From Sepioteuthis lessoniana (Eukaryota; Mollusca; Cephalopoda; Myopsida; Loliginidae), in contig OY757907.1 of NCBI GenBank assembly GCA_963585895.1, positions 106,010,430-106,074,429 of the forward strand: a stretch of 64,000 bases of DNA, read 5' to 3'. Below the pieces are notes generated by a model. That model made no database searches. It worked only from the letters and a program-made list of their open reading frames with translations, and was not told where the DNA came from. This document shows, piece after piece, positions 1 to 10,434 of this stretch (position 1 is the stretch's first letter; each line of letters starts with the position of its first letter). Both the position numbers and the translations under genes were made by a program.

Positions 1-79
1 AAATTTAAATATTCATTCATGAATAATTTCTTGTCCTGATGGAATTACTCCTAACTCCGGTTTAACTGGACTAAGTATA

Positions 80-114
<35 letters not shown>

Positions 115-384
115 TTACCTGTATACACATTTACGTTTATAGACATTTACATTTTCTTCATTCATAAACTGCATCTTTTTGGTATTTGTGGCTGTTATAC
201 CAAAATTTCAGAAAACATAAGTATTTATGCATAAAATTTTACATGTAGACTGATTTATTTAAAGTGAAGCAATTTCTTCTTGAGTTGGAGATATATTATT
301 TGAATTTAAGTGGAAAGAGCTGCATTGAAGTAAATAGAACAGTTCAAGTAAAATACAGATGAACATGATTTTTATCAATATCAT
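1..384. other. AT-rich DNA, nothing recognised
   Basis: Apart from an (AT)n tract at 82-110 I see no coding, RNA or repeat-family signal here. Confidence 0.5.
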
Positions 385-623
385 TCAAAGAAAAAGAAGA
401 AAAGAAAGATAGAGAGAAAAACTGAGAGAAAATAGGGGAGAGGTTGAAGGAAAGAAGAAGATAGAGAAAAAAGAAGAGAAGATGAAAGTGAGAAGGAGCA
501 AGATGGATAAAGAGAAAAGGAGATGGCGATAAGGGAAGGGACAGAGAGAACAAGAGTGAGGATAATTGCAAGAAAGATAGAGAGAAAAAAGTGACAGAGA
601 TGAAGATAGAAAGAAAAGAGGGC

Positions 624-685
<62 letters not shown>

Positions 686-775
686 GATAGAGAGAAAAAA
701 ACAAAGAACACGAGAAAAGAGAGAGTGATAGTAAAAAAAAAAAGAGAGGGGGAGAAGGTGAAAAAGTAATAACAA
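385..775. repeat. purine-rich tract with (GA)n core
   Basis: The + strand is almost purely purine (GA/GAAA) over about 390 bp, with a pure (GA)n core at 625-682. Long open frames on the minus strand (Leu/Ser/Phe-rich) are translations of the complementary CT repeat, not genes. Confidence 0.9.
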
Positions 776-955
776 GCTTCTTGGTTTAAAAGTCTGTCAA
801 ATTAATTGTTTAGATATCAAAATCAGACAGCCTCACCTGTGTCATATAGTTTATTGCTGTCCATCCTTCTTTCAACTTTAAATAACAGCGGAGAGTTAAA
901 CGTGGATTAGATAAAATTAGATTCGTTAATAAAATACGCAGAGGAATTTAAATGT

Positions 956-998
956 ATTTTAACCAGGTAATGCAAGGTAGCCTTGCTAATATTTGACA
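956..998 (+). repeat. 43-bp motif repeated at 2011-2055
   Basis: A segment beginning TTTTAACCAGGTAATGCA recurs about 1 kb downstream at 2011-2055, between two (ATCT)n tracts. The spread is consistent with a short dispersed repeat; I do not recognise the family. The rest of 776-1924 shows nothing I can name. Confidence 0.5.
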
Positions 999-1923
999 AA
1001 AAAAAAAAAGAATAGTGACATCTTAAATAAATGATGCATACACTGAAGACTCCAGGAAACTCCTATCTATTCATTATATAAATAGTGCACTTCTCTGTAA
1101 TATAGACAAGCATCTGCATAAGTGTGTATGTGTGTGTGTGTACACATGTAGCAGTCTGCCAATACACACTTGCATAGCATTGAATATGTGTTAAAGAGTG
1201 ACTTGCTTTAATTAACGTAGATGCATTCTTATGCTTTGTATATGTGGAAAATGTTATGTATATGTACAGATATTATTTATGAGTAAAAATGTTATATATG
1301 TGTAAAGGTAGCATTATAGTCTATATTCCCCATCTCTGGAAATGTATTAGTTCGTCTTAAGATTTTTTTACCCCCCCCCCACCAACCAACCTACTAACTA
1401 TGCTCTTTGCTAGCTGCAAAAATTTATTCAAGAGATAAAATAGTGTTATGAACTTCAAGCTTCCTGAACACCAAATTATAATTGCAGCATTTTATTGCTG
1501 ACTGTCACAACTACAAATGTAGAATGAGTGAAAGAGTTTATTGATACGATGTCAGTTTATTGATACAATGTCTCTTTGAAAATGGGGACATTTTTAGAAT
1601 AAAATGGTGGAAACTTTTTAACTGTTTAAAAGCAACTTAAAGATATGTTTATCAGTCAGTCTCCATCATTTGCAGTGGATCATATTATTGACCTTAAATT
1701 CTATCATTCTCTTACCTCTTCTACTGGGTGCACCTTGATCTATCACAGAACCATATCTGTTAGGGACACCATCTATTTTCTTGTTTCACGTATCTACCAC
1801 CTTTACTTAACTAATGGTCTTCATTCATATATAAATCTGTATCTTCCAACTTAGTTGCTAACTATTATGAGTCATGTCTACCTCAGTTTGATTTGTATCT
1901 TTTTATCTATCTCAGTTGTGTTT

Positions 1924-1924
<1 letters not shown>

Positions 1925-1982
<58 letters not shown>

Positions 1983-2055
1983 CTTTTTATTAGCTGTTTA
2001 TCTTAAAAGTATTTTAACCAGGTAATGCATGGTAGTCTTGCTAGTATCTTAAAAA

Positions 2056-2102
<47 letters not shown>

Positions 2103-2219
2103 TGATACAATGTATGTATGCATGAATCTTAGACAATTGATACCTACCAATGTCCCTCTGCTTATCAATGAATTGATATCAGTCTATTGATATATCTGTG
2201 CATCCATGTTGTAAGTGTA

Positions 2220-2276
<57 letters not shown>
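1925..2276. repeat. microsatellite cluster (ATCT)n, (ATCT)n, (AT)n
   Basis: (ATCT)n lies at about 1925-1984 and again at about 2056-2102, separated by the repeated motif described at 956. An (AT)n tract interrupted by one AC step follows at about 2218-2276. Confidence 0.9.
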
Positions 2277-2277
<1 letters not shown>

Positions 2278-2611
2278 CATCTGTCTCAGTTATTAGATAT
2301 TGATCAATCAGTCTAGCTCTCACTCTCCCACATATGCAGGCAAGATAGAAATTCTAATAGGCGTTTTTAAAGGGAAGTGTACTTTAAGATTTAAAATTAT
2401 ATATTATTGAACAGCTCTAATATTTTTTTTTTACATTTTCTCCAAATTTACTTTCAACTTATATTCTGATTGATCAATATTTGATACATTTTTTTTTGTG
2501 TAGTATTTACGAATTATGAAAAAGGCTATAAGATGACTACAGACAAAGTAAAATTCTTCATGTCTATGTTAATAAAATATTTTTGTTTTCTTCTCTTAAA
2601 AGTTCTACTTT

Positions 2612-3038
2612 ACACACACACACACACACACAAAGACACACACAAAGACACAAGCAGACAGAAATGCACAGACACACACACTCATACATGCACTCAGACA
2701 GACACACAGCTAGACAGACACACTCAGACACACTGACTTACAGACAGACAGAGACATACACACACACTAATTGACAAAGACACAAGCAGACACAAATACA
2801 CAGACACACGCACATGCACACACTCAGACAGACACACAGCTAGACACCCACACACACACACACAAATTGACAAAAAGACACGGAGACAAAAATACAATCA
2901 CTTCAGAGATGAAGATAGAAAGAAAAGAGAGCAAGAGTGAGAGAGAGAGAGAGAGAGGAAGATAGAGAGAAAAGGACAGAGAACAAGAGAAAAGAATGCA
3001 CACATTCATACACTAATACAGATACACAGACAGATGCT

Positions 3039-3104
<66 letters not shown>
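2612..3104. repeat. compound CA/CAGA, GA and TA microsatellites
   Basis: Imperfect (CA)n/(ACAG)n repeats fill about 2612-2880, then a (GA)n tract at about 2934-2960 and a 60-bp (TA)n tract at about 3041-3104. Thr/His-rich frames on + and the frame running into the TA tract are repeat translations. Confidence 0.9.
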
Positions 3105-3105
<1 letters not shown>

Positions 3106-3339
3106 TTGGTATGAGCCAGGGAAATTATTCTAAATATTTGCCAGAAAATATTAAATTACAGAGTACAAAAATGAATGTATATATATATATATAAAGTCTG
3201 AAGACAAGTGAATATGCATATACATATACATCCTTTTGTGAGTATGATTATGTTCTCTTATTATATGCAGTACAAAATGTATCTTTCCAATGATTTTAGA
3301 CAGATAAACACTTCATTTTTCTTAAACAAATATGTTTAA

Positions 3340-3540
3340 CCCTTACAAGTACTACCACTCCAGGTCAGAGTAAAACTGTGAATAATGGCAATGATGGAAT
3401 CTTTCTATATTCCCTTGAACTCCAGAACTGGTGCCTCACCACCAGATACAGTTTAGTGTCTTACTCAGGATACACTTTTTTGGTGGGATCTGATCCTTCT
3501 GCAAAGGGGATGCTGTTGGCATATTCTAGGCCTTGCTAAC
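3340..3540 (-). mobile_element. element D fragment
   Basis: Diverged reverse copy of the window's D repeat. The landmarks are the block around CTCCAGAACTGG, then a TCACCACCAGATAC block, then the 5' block with TTCTGCAAAGGGG. It lacks the AT-rich module and the (AAACC)n tail found in fuller copies (for example 6716-7256). Confidence 0.65.
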
Positions 3541-3612
3541 AGGTCTTTTGAGCCGAAGATGAATAAATGGAATTATGTATGTTTCATGGGGCGAGCTCAG
3601 GGCTTCTTTTCA

Positions 3613-3690
3613 AATTGGTCTATTATAGACCCCTGAGGGTGAATAAAATGTTGGTAGAGTGAATAAAAGCATAGGGGTCCACTGTGGGGA
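3613..3690 (+). repeat. unnamed repeat, second copy at 9893-9970
   Basis: About 75 bp around 'agacccctgagggtgaataa' and 'tagggrtccac' recur with moderate divergence at 9893-9970. No coding or tRNA-like features are visible, so the family is unknown. Confidence 0.5.
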
Positions 3691-4336
3691 GCTGAATTTA
3701 CAGGTTTGCATTCATAGGTCCTTCTATAACAGGAGAAGAAAAATTGCTGGATCACATAGACGAGTTGCCACATATAGTACACCTTGCAGAATGCCTGATT
3801 GGGTGGGGTGGTCACTTGTGATGTGTTGTTCACATTTGACCCATTCAAAAGATATGGGCCATTTAAATGAATGAATAATGTTGAAGTGGAAAGTACAGAT
3901 TTAATGCAACTTTAGACACCTTTCTTTAAAAAATTATTGAAATGACTTCCAATTTTGAAGCAACGTCTATGTACACATTTAAAGGAATTGGATATTACTG
4001 GATAAACAAAACAAAACAAAAAAAAAACTGTAATAAAATATCCAAAGCTTTGTGCAACTGTTGAACCCATTTTATTAGCTTTTCCAAGTTTGTATTTATG
4101 GGCATCAGGATTTAGCCATGTTCATTATATACTAACATAGAACATGGTGATTTGGGTCTTACACTCACAAAGCTTCAACCTTATATTAGTGATCTCATTG
4201 CCCATCAAACCCAATCTTCCCATTAAAAAAGAATTTAAGGTTTGTTTACTTTTACAGTTTACTGATTCTTTTCTCATGTAAATTGTATTGAACTAAATTA
4301 GTTGTGTTTTGTAATTCAATATTTGATTAATTTATT

Positions 4337-4405
4337 TGGGAGTGAAAGGAAATTAAATTTCATTATGGAGAGGCATCAAGTAAAAAGGTTTGAGAAGCCC
4401 TAACC
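4337..4405 (-). mobile_element. hAT-like terminal sequence (solo end)
   Basis: Read on the minus strand this begins TAGGGCTTCTCAAACC and continues with a GTCTCC-like and 'aatttaatttcc' block, the look of hAT transposon ends (CAGNGGTTCTCAAA type). The same sequence occurs in + orientation near 11352-11460. No partner end or 8-bp TSD was found. Confidence 0.35.
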
Positions 4406-4467
4406 CTTCTTTGCTGTATTAAGATCATTTCCCTGTATTTAGTATTTATTTACTAAGTCTAGGTTAG

Positions 4468-4752
4468 TTGTGGTACAAGGCAAAGAAGTATGGAACACTC
4501 AGTAAGACTCAAATTCATTGTCTTCTAGCCAAACTCCCTGACCATTACATAACACAAATTGCCCCCAAAACTAAACCTAAATTAGATTTAGTGCAAGGTC
4601 AGAAATATGTGGCACTGAGCAAGGATCAAATTCATTACATTAGTTATGGTCTACTAGACTTACTAACAATTAGATCAGATAAGATACTCGTAAATAAGTC
4701 TATAAAAGTATTTCTGACAAATAATATATGGATAACATGTATATATGTTTAA
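4468..4752 (+). other. 94-codon open frame with in-frame internal duplication
   Basis: Two stretches about 122 bp apart (4467-4528 and 4589-4650) are similar in DNA and in the same reading frame. They give KKYGTLSKTQIH versus QKYVALSKDQIH, each followed by a similar Leu-rich stretch. No domain is recognised and no splice context is evident. It may be a fragment of an unknown repeat with a tandem duplication rather than a host exon. Confidence 0.25.
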
Positions 4753-4910
4753 ATGTAGTCAGGCTCAAGGCCATGATAGTGGGGTATTATAAGAAAATCA
4801 GACTTACCATATGAGTGAATTATTTTTTTTAATGAGCTTGCTACCCATCAATCAATGACAGACACCCCTAATGTATGTATATATATATATATATATATAT
4901 AAGTAAAATA

Positions 4911-5157
4911 AAGTTGGCAACCATAGTCAAGGGTGAACTGAAGGTTCCCTTTTCAATAGCTACTGCACTTGGGTGTAGGGAAGGATGCTACTCCTTTCCT
5001 TGGATTACTCGACTTTACCCTTGATATGTACCTTATAATGCTGAGTATTAAGCAAGGAGATATCAAGTACCATTTTTTGAGTCTTTGGTATGACTCTACT
5101 CAGGATTGAACCCCGGTCTCCTGGGGCATTGGCAAACACTCTACCCAATAGACCAGT
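4911..5157 (-). mobile_element. SINE-C copy
   Basis: Nearly full-length reverse copy of SINE-C. On the minus strand the head at 5157 carries an A-box-like stretch (around GGGTAGAGTG) and a B box (GGGGTTCAATCC). The shared body follows (GAGTCATACCAAAGACTC, 'ttaacactcagcattataa', 'agtagctattgaaaaggga') and it ends AACTTTA at 4911. Tail-side DNA is (AT)n. Confidence 0.85.
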
Positions 5158-5321
5158 ATATATATATATATAAGATATTATTCAATCCAGTAAATCTGGA
5201 ATAGGGAATAATTCCCATCAGGACAAATAAAATATTCAAAAATAGAATATTAAATTTAATTCTATGTTTTAGAGGGCATAAATTTATTATCCTAATGTGA
5301 CCGTTTGTTGTTTTTTTGGGG

Positions 5322-5328
5322 AAAAAAA

Positions 5329-5369
<41 letters not shown>
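5322..5369. repeat. poly-A tract followed by (AT)n
   Basis: About 25 A residues run straight into (AT)n. It could be a decayed retroposon tail, but no element body is identifiable immediately upstream. Confidence 0.7.
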
Positions 5370-5420
5370 GAATAGCATAGACACAAAGTTAATGGGTCTT
5401 TGTAACTGTCAGTTTCACAC

Positions 5421-5463
5421 CTATGTGATCATTGGACCAAATCATTGTCTGATGATCACATAG
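5421..5463. other. perfect 12-bp hairpin
   Basis: CTATGTGATCAT at 5421-5432 is the exact reverse complement of ATGATCACATAG at 5452-5463, leaving a 19-nt loop. It sits about 140-180 bp upstream of SINE-G copy 1. On the minus strand it is followed by a GAAA and a short self-complementary CTGACAG, which resembles half of a hammerhead, but a CTGANGA core in the right place is absent. Confidence 0.5.
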
Positions 5464-5599
5464 ATGAGAAATCGAGGGTAAGAGAGAGGGAAATTCATGC
5501 GAACAGTATAACATGATGATATATATATACACTTCCCCATAGGGGTTGAGCCCTCTAGTGAAGGAATTTATGGCTGCCACTCGCATAATGCAAAGCACT

Positions 5600-5850
5600 T
5601 TGAATGAATTGAGCACTCTGGTATCCGGTAAGGTATAAATGTAAACAAAGCACAAGCTACTACATAATGCCTTATAATTCCCGAGCTGATATGGTTCACT
5701 TGTTGGCTGTGCGGTATGATACAAAGTCTAACATAAAGTTGGGCGGGTTTCGATCCCAGCTTCAAGTGTTCTATGTGTCTAGCCACACTGAAGAGTTGTG
5801 ATACAATGAAACAGTCTGTCTGTGGATGACAATATATATATATATATGTA
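5600..5850 (+). mobile_element. SINE-G copy 1 (tRNA-like head, hammerhead 3' end)
   Basis: Homologous to 48664-48936 from GAATTGAGCACTCTGG onward. A tRNA-like section (about 5698-5770) keeps a degraded A box (TTGGCTGTGCGG) and a B box (GGGTTTCGATCCC), resembling Ser/Leu tRNAs. About 15 bp later comes a complete hammerhead core (5783-5825), then a short linker and an (AT)n tail. Transcription by RNA polymerase III from the internal boxes is inferred from the SINE architecture. The copy shows a handful of differences from copy 2, some compensatory in the ribozyme. No TSD was found. Confidence 0.75.
5783..5825 (+). ncRNA. hammerhead ribozyme, type I-like (SINE-G copy 1)
   Basis: All core elements are in order: stem I 5' strand CCACA (5783-5787), CTGAAGA (5788-5794, fitting CUGANGA), stem II GTTGT/ACAAT with GAT loop (5795-5807), GAAA (5808-5811), short stem III ACA/TGT (5811-5819), predicted cleavage after C5820, stem I 3' strand TGTGG (5821-5825). 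Stem I has five Watson-Crick pairs. Stem II has four plus one G-U. Self-cleavage is expected for the family but untested here. Confidence 0.8.
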
Positions 5851-6715
5851 TTTACTCTTCCAAATGTTTATTTTTCAAGTCATATTTCTCATATTTTCTA
5901 ATCCCTTAATCCACATTTTTTGCAATAGGGGTTGCAGAACTCAAAAAAGTCACTTTTAATTATTGATAGCAAATTCATTAAATTCAACATTTTATAGTAA
6001 TCTTCTGCTGGTATTTGGATGGATCCTGTATATTTCTATGATGTTGAAAAATCTGCTGTCATGCAGATAATTTTTCTGATAGGAGAGAGAGAAATTATAT
6101 CTTTATATTTAGTTAGTTCAATCTCATAAATTCTTTTGATAAACTGGTTGTATATTCTTTAGCAAATTGGAGCAGAAGAATAAGATTTATCTTTATGATA
6201 ACTGGTAATATTCATAGCTTTATGACACAATTATATCTGTAATGTGAAACATTGATTCTCTCTTTATTGATAAATCTTAAGTGAAAACATGGCATTTATT
6301 CATCCTCATGAGAAAAGAATGTACATATTAAGTGATCAAATAACAGTTACAGATAAGATTACTTGAAATTAATTCAAGATACAATGCAGGATTGGTGAGG
6401 TTTATCAAGTTTAAATCACTAAAAGAGGAATTTTCATTTTAAAAATTGATGTGCATCAGGTGTTTTAGGGATAATATCCTTGACATTCTTATGAAAATAA
6501 GAGGAATTATACTCCTTAGATATTATCTGAATCATTCAAAATAGTGTTCTTAAGATAATCTCAGTCAATAATTAGGAAAATGTTTGTTGGTCTCTTCAGC
6601 TATAGATGACCAAAAGGTTTGATGTAGAGCTGTTAAATTAGATATACATACTTACTGAACCCAGAAGAAGGTTTTAATGTAAAAATAAATGTTTGTTTTT
6701 GTCTTGGATAGAGGT
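5851..6715. other. no recognisable feature
   Basis: AT-rich single-copy-looking DNA. I see no repeat family, no RNA gene and no credible exon. Confidence 0.5.
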
Positions 6716-7256
6716 TTGTTTGTTTGGGTTTCATGGCATATCAACCATTGTAGGTTATTCAATGCCAAATCCATTTTTATACAAATAGATAGTTCTATTT
6801 CAAACAATTAAGTTTAACCTAAGTGCACAGTTTAATTGTCAAAAACATTTCTATTTCAAGCTATTCAGTTTAGTCAAACAGTTCTATTTCAAACAATTCA
6901 GTTTAATACAAGTACATTTTTGTTTACACACAGTTAAATGTCAAAACAATTCTACTTCAAACAATTCAGTTTAGCATACAAAACCAGTTCTATTTCAAGC
7001 AATTTATTTTAGCATAAGTACACAGTTTAGATCTATTTGACCCATAGATAGGATCCTATCAGGTGCTACCACTCCGGGTTTGAGTGGACCTGGGAGTGAT
7101 GGCAAAGAAGAGGTACTCTTCTTCAGTATTACTGGAACCTTACCATCAGATTGTTTAATGTCATATCTAGGACACTTGTTGGCGCGGGGGTGGTCTTACT
7201 TCTCTACAGAGATGCAATCAGTGTTTTCTACAGCCCCAGCCAACTGGGCAACTGGG
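6716..7256 (-). mobile_element. element D, near full length
   Basis: Reverse copy. At 6716 the complement of the (AAACC)-type tail and the 3' hairpin sequence (GGCAT...ATGCC), then several diverged repeats of an internal AT-rich module ('ttctatttcaaacaattcag', 'agtacacagttta'). Next come a TTTGACCCATAGATAGG block, the CTCCAGCATTACTGGAACC-like block and the 5' block ending CCAGCCAACTGGGC. There is no coding capacity, and I see no tRNA-like boxes in D. Confidence 0.8.
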
Positions 7257-7432
7257 TAGAAGGTTTCTCTATTAGCTGTTAGAAGCTATGTTGCTGCCGG
7301 ATGTAAATAATCATACAGAATTTAAATTTCTAAACTTTAAGAGGAAATAGATAAATGAATTTTTTTTCCTAAAAAAGAAAAAGTAATTATTTATATTCAC
7401 ATTATATATTTTTAATAAGATATATCGGTTGT

Positions 7433-7651
7433 TTGCCAGAGTTCAATCCCTGGTCGAGTCATACCAAAGACTTAAAAAATGGTACTTGATACCTCCTAGC
7501 TTAACACTCAGCATTATAAGGTATGTATCAAGGATAAATTGGAGCAATCCAGGGAAAGGAGTAGCGCCCCCCTTTTACACCTCGGTGTAGTAGCTATTGA
7601 AAAGGGAGCCTTCTGGTTGCCCTCGACTATGGTCGTCAACTTTACTTACTT
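7433..7651 (+). mobile_element. SINE-C copy, 5' truncated, with TSD
   Basis: Starts inside the tRNA-like head just before the B box (AGTTCAATCCC) and runs to the ACTTTACTTACT end. It is flanked by a near-perfect 11-bp duplication, TATCGGTTGTT at 7423-7433 and TGTCGGTTGTT at 7653-7663. This supports retrotransposition of an already truncated copy. Confidence 0.85.
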
Positions 7652-7763
7652 ATGTCGGTTGTTCTTCGAGCTAGAGATGCAAAATAATCATATTGACAAA
7701 CTATCTCAACAAAAATAACTTTTTTTTGATTGTGTGTCATTTATATAAATTACAAACATATTT

Positions 7764-8054
7764 GGAGGTGCCCGTGGTGTAATGTTATCGTCGTAGGAAT
7801 TGAACACGACGATACGAGTTCAAATCCTGGACGAGACTGATTGCATTTCACATAGCACTAATACCCTTGGGAAAGGTATGAATCCAATTATTCTCCCTCC
7901 AGCTATGGGTAAATAGTAGGGCAGATTAGGTTCTTCAGCCTTGGTGAGGCAACTAGTCTTGGAGAAGGAAAACTCTGAATTCAAACCTGTTAAACTCCGC
8001 TTAAAAATTGACCTTGTGTCATATCCTGCCCGAGAGGAGGGGTTGGTAAATATG
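7764..8054 (+). mobile_element. SINE-A full-length copy with 19-bp TSD
   Basis: tRNA-derived head with A box (TGGTGTAATG-TTATCG, one base missing) and B box (GAGTTCAAATCC). Central domain: 'aatacccttgggaaaggtat', then 'ctccctccagctatggg'. The SINE-A-specific 3' part contains GGAGAAGGAAAACTCTGAATT and ends GGGGTTGGTAAATATG. The duplication ATAAATTACAAACATATTT flanks it at 7745-7763 and 8055-8073 with no mismatch, so this insertion looks fairly young. Confidence 0.93.
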
Positions 8055-8246
8055 ATAAATTACAAACATATTTCTTTATAAAACAGTATACAAGTTTTCA
8101 TAGAAACATTAAATTATTAAAGGTTATAAAGAAACATGGTTTATGTCCTTTTTGTTTTATAGGTTTATCTTTATGGTAACAATTACTGTTTGTAAGAGTT
8201 CAGTACTAAGATATTATTTTACTGTCTTTATAACCTGCTGTTTGGT

Positions 8247-8465
8247 TTGGTTGGTTTGTTTGGTTTTATGGCATATCAACCATTGTAGGTTATTTAATGC
8301 CAAATCAATTTTTATTTAAATAATCAGTTCTATTGAAAACAGTTCAGTTTAGCATAAGTACACAGTTTAATTGTTAAAAACATATCCAGGACACTCGTTG
8401 GGGGGGGTCTTACCCCTCTGCAGAGAAGCAGTCGGTGTATTCTACAGCCCCAGCCGACTGGGCAA
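8247..8465 (-). mobile_element. element D, internally deleted
   Basis: The (AAACC)-type tail complement and 3' hairpin join one AT-rich module and then jump directly to the 5' block ('ccaggacactcgttggggg', CCCCTCTGCAGAG, CCAGCCGACTGGGC). The middle of the element is missing. Confidence 0.8.
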
Positions 8466-8520
8466 ATAACCTGCTGTGTTTCAAGTCTTCATCTCATACC
8501 TGTTATAGATCAGTACTTTA

Positions 8521-8810
8521 TTAGTTGTCTAAATTTCTGAGACGAAGCCGGTTGATTTTTATCATTAAGGGTTTTCGGACTATTGTCTTCATCTTTGTTA
8601 TTTCCACAACTTTTCAGCTGATATGTCCTCCGGCGTTCTTCAGGTGTTTGTCGAACTCGGGAACCTTCACGGAACTTTGAACTACGTCCTTTATTGAAAC
8701 CACGGGTGGGGGCTCACCTGTTCTGATTCCGTTACTGATCAGTACTTTAGTTTGGTTCATAAGATTTGGGTAGCTTGAATTCCAGTACCTCGGCAAACAT
8801 TTTAAGAGTA
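8521..8810 (-). mobile_element. Penelope-like or SINE-I-type fragment with hammerhead-like motif
   Basis: The stretch from the GACGAAGCC block through 'gttttcggactattgtcttc' to the GTCGAACTCGG block recurs at 53590-53775 (same strand), and part of it recurs inverted at 54105-54205. It carries the hammerhead-like segment at 8604-8646. A 60-codon minus frame (8614-8796) crosses it but shows no known domain. The family assignment rests on the ribozyme motif and is tentative. Confidence 0.5.
8604..8646 (-). ncRNA. hammerhead-like motif (degenerate)
   Basis: Minus strand: CAC (8646-8644), CTGAAGA (8643-8637), a variable stem II region, GAAA (8615-8612), a minimal stem III and GTGG (8607-8604) that pairs with CAC for three base pairs. 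The relatives at 53.6 and 54.1 kb suggest stem II was once a GGCCG/CGGCC pairing, now mutated. It probably no longer cleaves. Confidence 0.5.
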
Positions 8811-9892
8811 ATAATTAGTCATACTTAATTTTGGAGAAGTTAGAAAATTAAAACCTTTATATGATATAATTTTAAAAAGATGGAGAAAAATCTGTTATCA
8901 GAGAAGTGAAAAATAAATGCTGCTTATTTAACTCATGATGAGCTACCTACATGGTTGGGAGACCATTAGTATATTGCTATAAATCATTTGAGTAAAAGTA
9001 AATCAGAGAAAAAAAAAATGTTTTTATATATTCAATAATGAGCTTAAGAGTCATTGGAGATTACTTCAATAATTCCTCCATGTTTTGGAATATATCTATA
9101 TATTTCTCTTCATATATTTCTTATGTGTCTGTGTATCTGTATGCATGTAGACATAGGTTTGTTAACCAGTTAACGTTTTAGTTGTGTTGTCTGCAAGAAT
9201 ATTTATAAAAGTGCCGATTTCAGCAATGACTATCAAAGTTCTTTGTACTTGCATTTGAAGCTGCATGGTTTTGAGAGTGCAAAGTGTGGTTTGCCAATAG
9301 TGATACCTATATATGCTATACAGTGCATAAAACTGAAATGCTGCATCTCCTACATCTTACAAGATGATTTATAATTTCCAGAGTTAAAATGATCTTTGAT
9401 ATCTCCCACTAATTGTTAATAACTAGCTAAGACAAGAAGAATGAATATTTTCCTATAAGCTACATTCTTTCTGTAATCTATTACCCGTGCAAGAGGTGAT
9501 TGATTATAATGTTTGAGAATTTAATTCATATCCTATTCAGAAAGCTATATAAAAATGGAACATTCAAATAAGCAATGAATATTTTTCTATACTTTACTGA
9601 TACTCCTATTACTCAGATGATCGTTATTTCTTAAAATGCAATTTCATGTATACTAGCAATATTACAGCAACTAAATTTTATCTTAATTGGTGGAGCAGTA
9701 GACTGGCATCCAAATGATATTAGGTTCAATGTAAAAGAATGATTAATGGTAGCTTGTCAATTCTATTCTTCTCTGGGAGATAAAAATAGATTATGAGGGG
9801 AAAGTGTAAAGTTCTTTCACATGTATGAAACTTATTCATAAAAAAAGAGGTGCTGAAAAGTTCTTGGTCTGATAAATAGGGGAATGATCTAA
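8811..9892. other. no recognisable feature
   Basis: AT-rich DNA without repeats or frames I can assign. Confidence 0.5.
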
Positions 9893-9979
9893 AGTGGTCT
9901 ATATAGACACCTGAGGGTAAATAAAATTTTGGTAAGGTAAATAAAAGTATAGGGATCCACAGGGGTTTAATTTACTTGT

Positions 9980-10220
9980 AAAGTAAAGTTGGCTGCCTTA
10001 GTTGAGGGTGACCCGAAGGCTCCTTTTCAATAGCTACTACGCCGAGGTGTTGGGAGGGGAATACTCCACTCCCTGGATTGCTTCACTTTATCCTTGATCC
10101 TTACTTTCTAGTGCTAAGTACTAAGCAGGGTGGCATCAAGTACTATTTTTTGAGTCTTCGGTATGACTTGACCTAGGATTGAACCTGGACCATTAGCAAA
10201 CACTCTACACATTAGGTCAA
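9980..10220 (-). mobile_element. SINE-C copy
   Basis: Reverse copy with the complete body and a damaged B box. It lies next to the unnamed repeat at 9893-9970. No TSD was found. Confidence 0.8.
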
Positions 10221-10434
10221 TAGCAGTGTGCATTAATTAATGCAAATGAACCTTTAATTCTTGAATCATTTTTTAATGGGAAAAATAGGTCTGGTGGGCA
10301 CTGAGTTGATCATGAATATTAGGTTGCAAGTTTGTGATACTGAAAAAGTTTAACAATGTCAGAACCAGATTATTTGTTTCTTTAAATGATCTGAATGTTT
10401 TGAATGGGTTGTATGTAAACCAAACATTACACTT

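Noticed and set aside
344-775. Leu/Ser/Phe-rich minus-strand frames up to 143 codons
   Set aside because: They are translations of the (GA)n-rich tract; composition and overlapping frames show no gene.
2533-3194. Thr/His- and Ile/Tyr-rich frames
   Set aside because: Direct translations of CA, GA and TA microsatellites.
5421-5495. Hammerhead ribozyme on the minus strand near the 12-bp hairpin
   Set aside because: GAAA and a stem-III-like repeat are present but no CTGANGA core lies at the required position.
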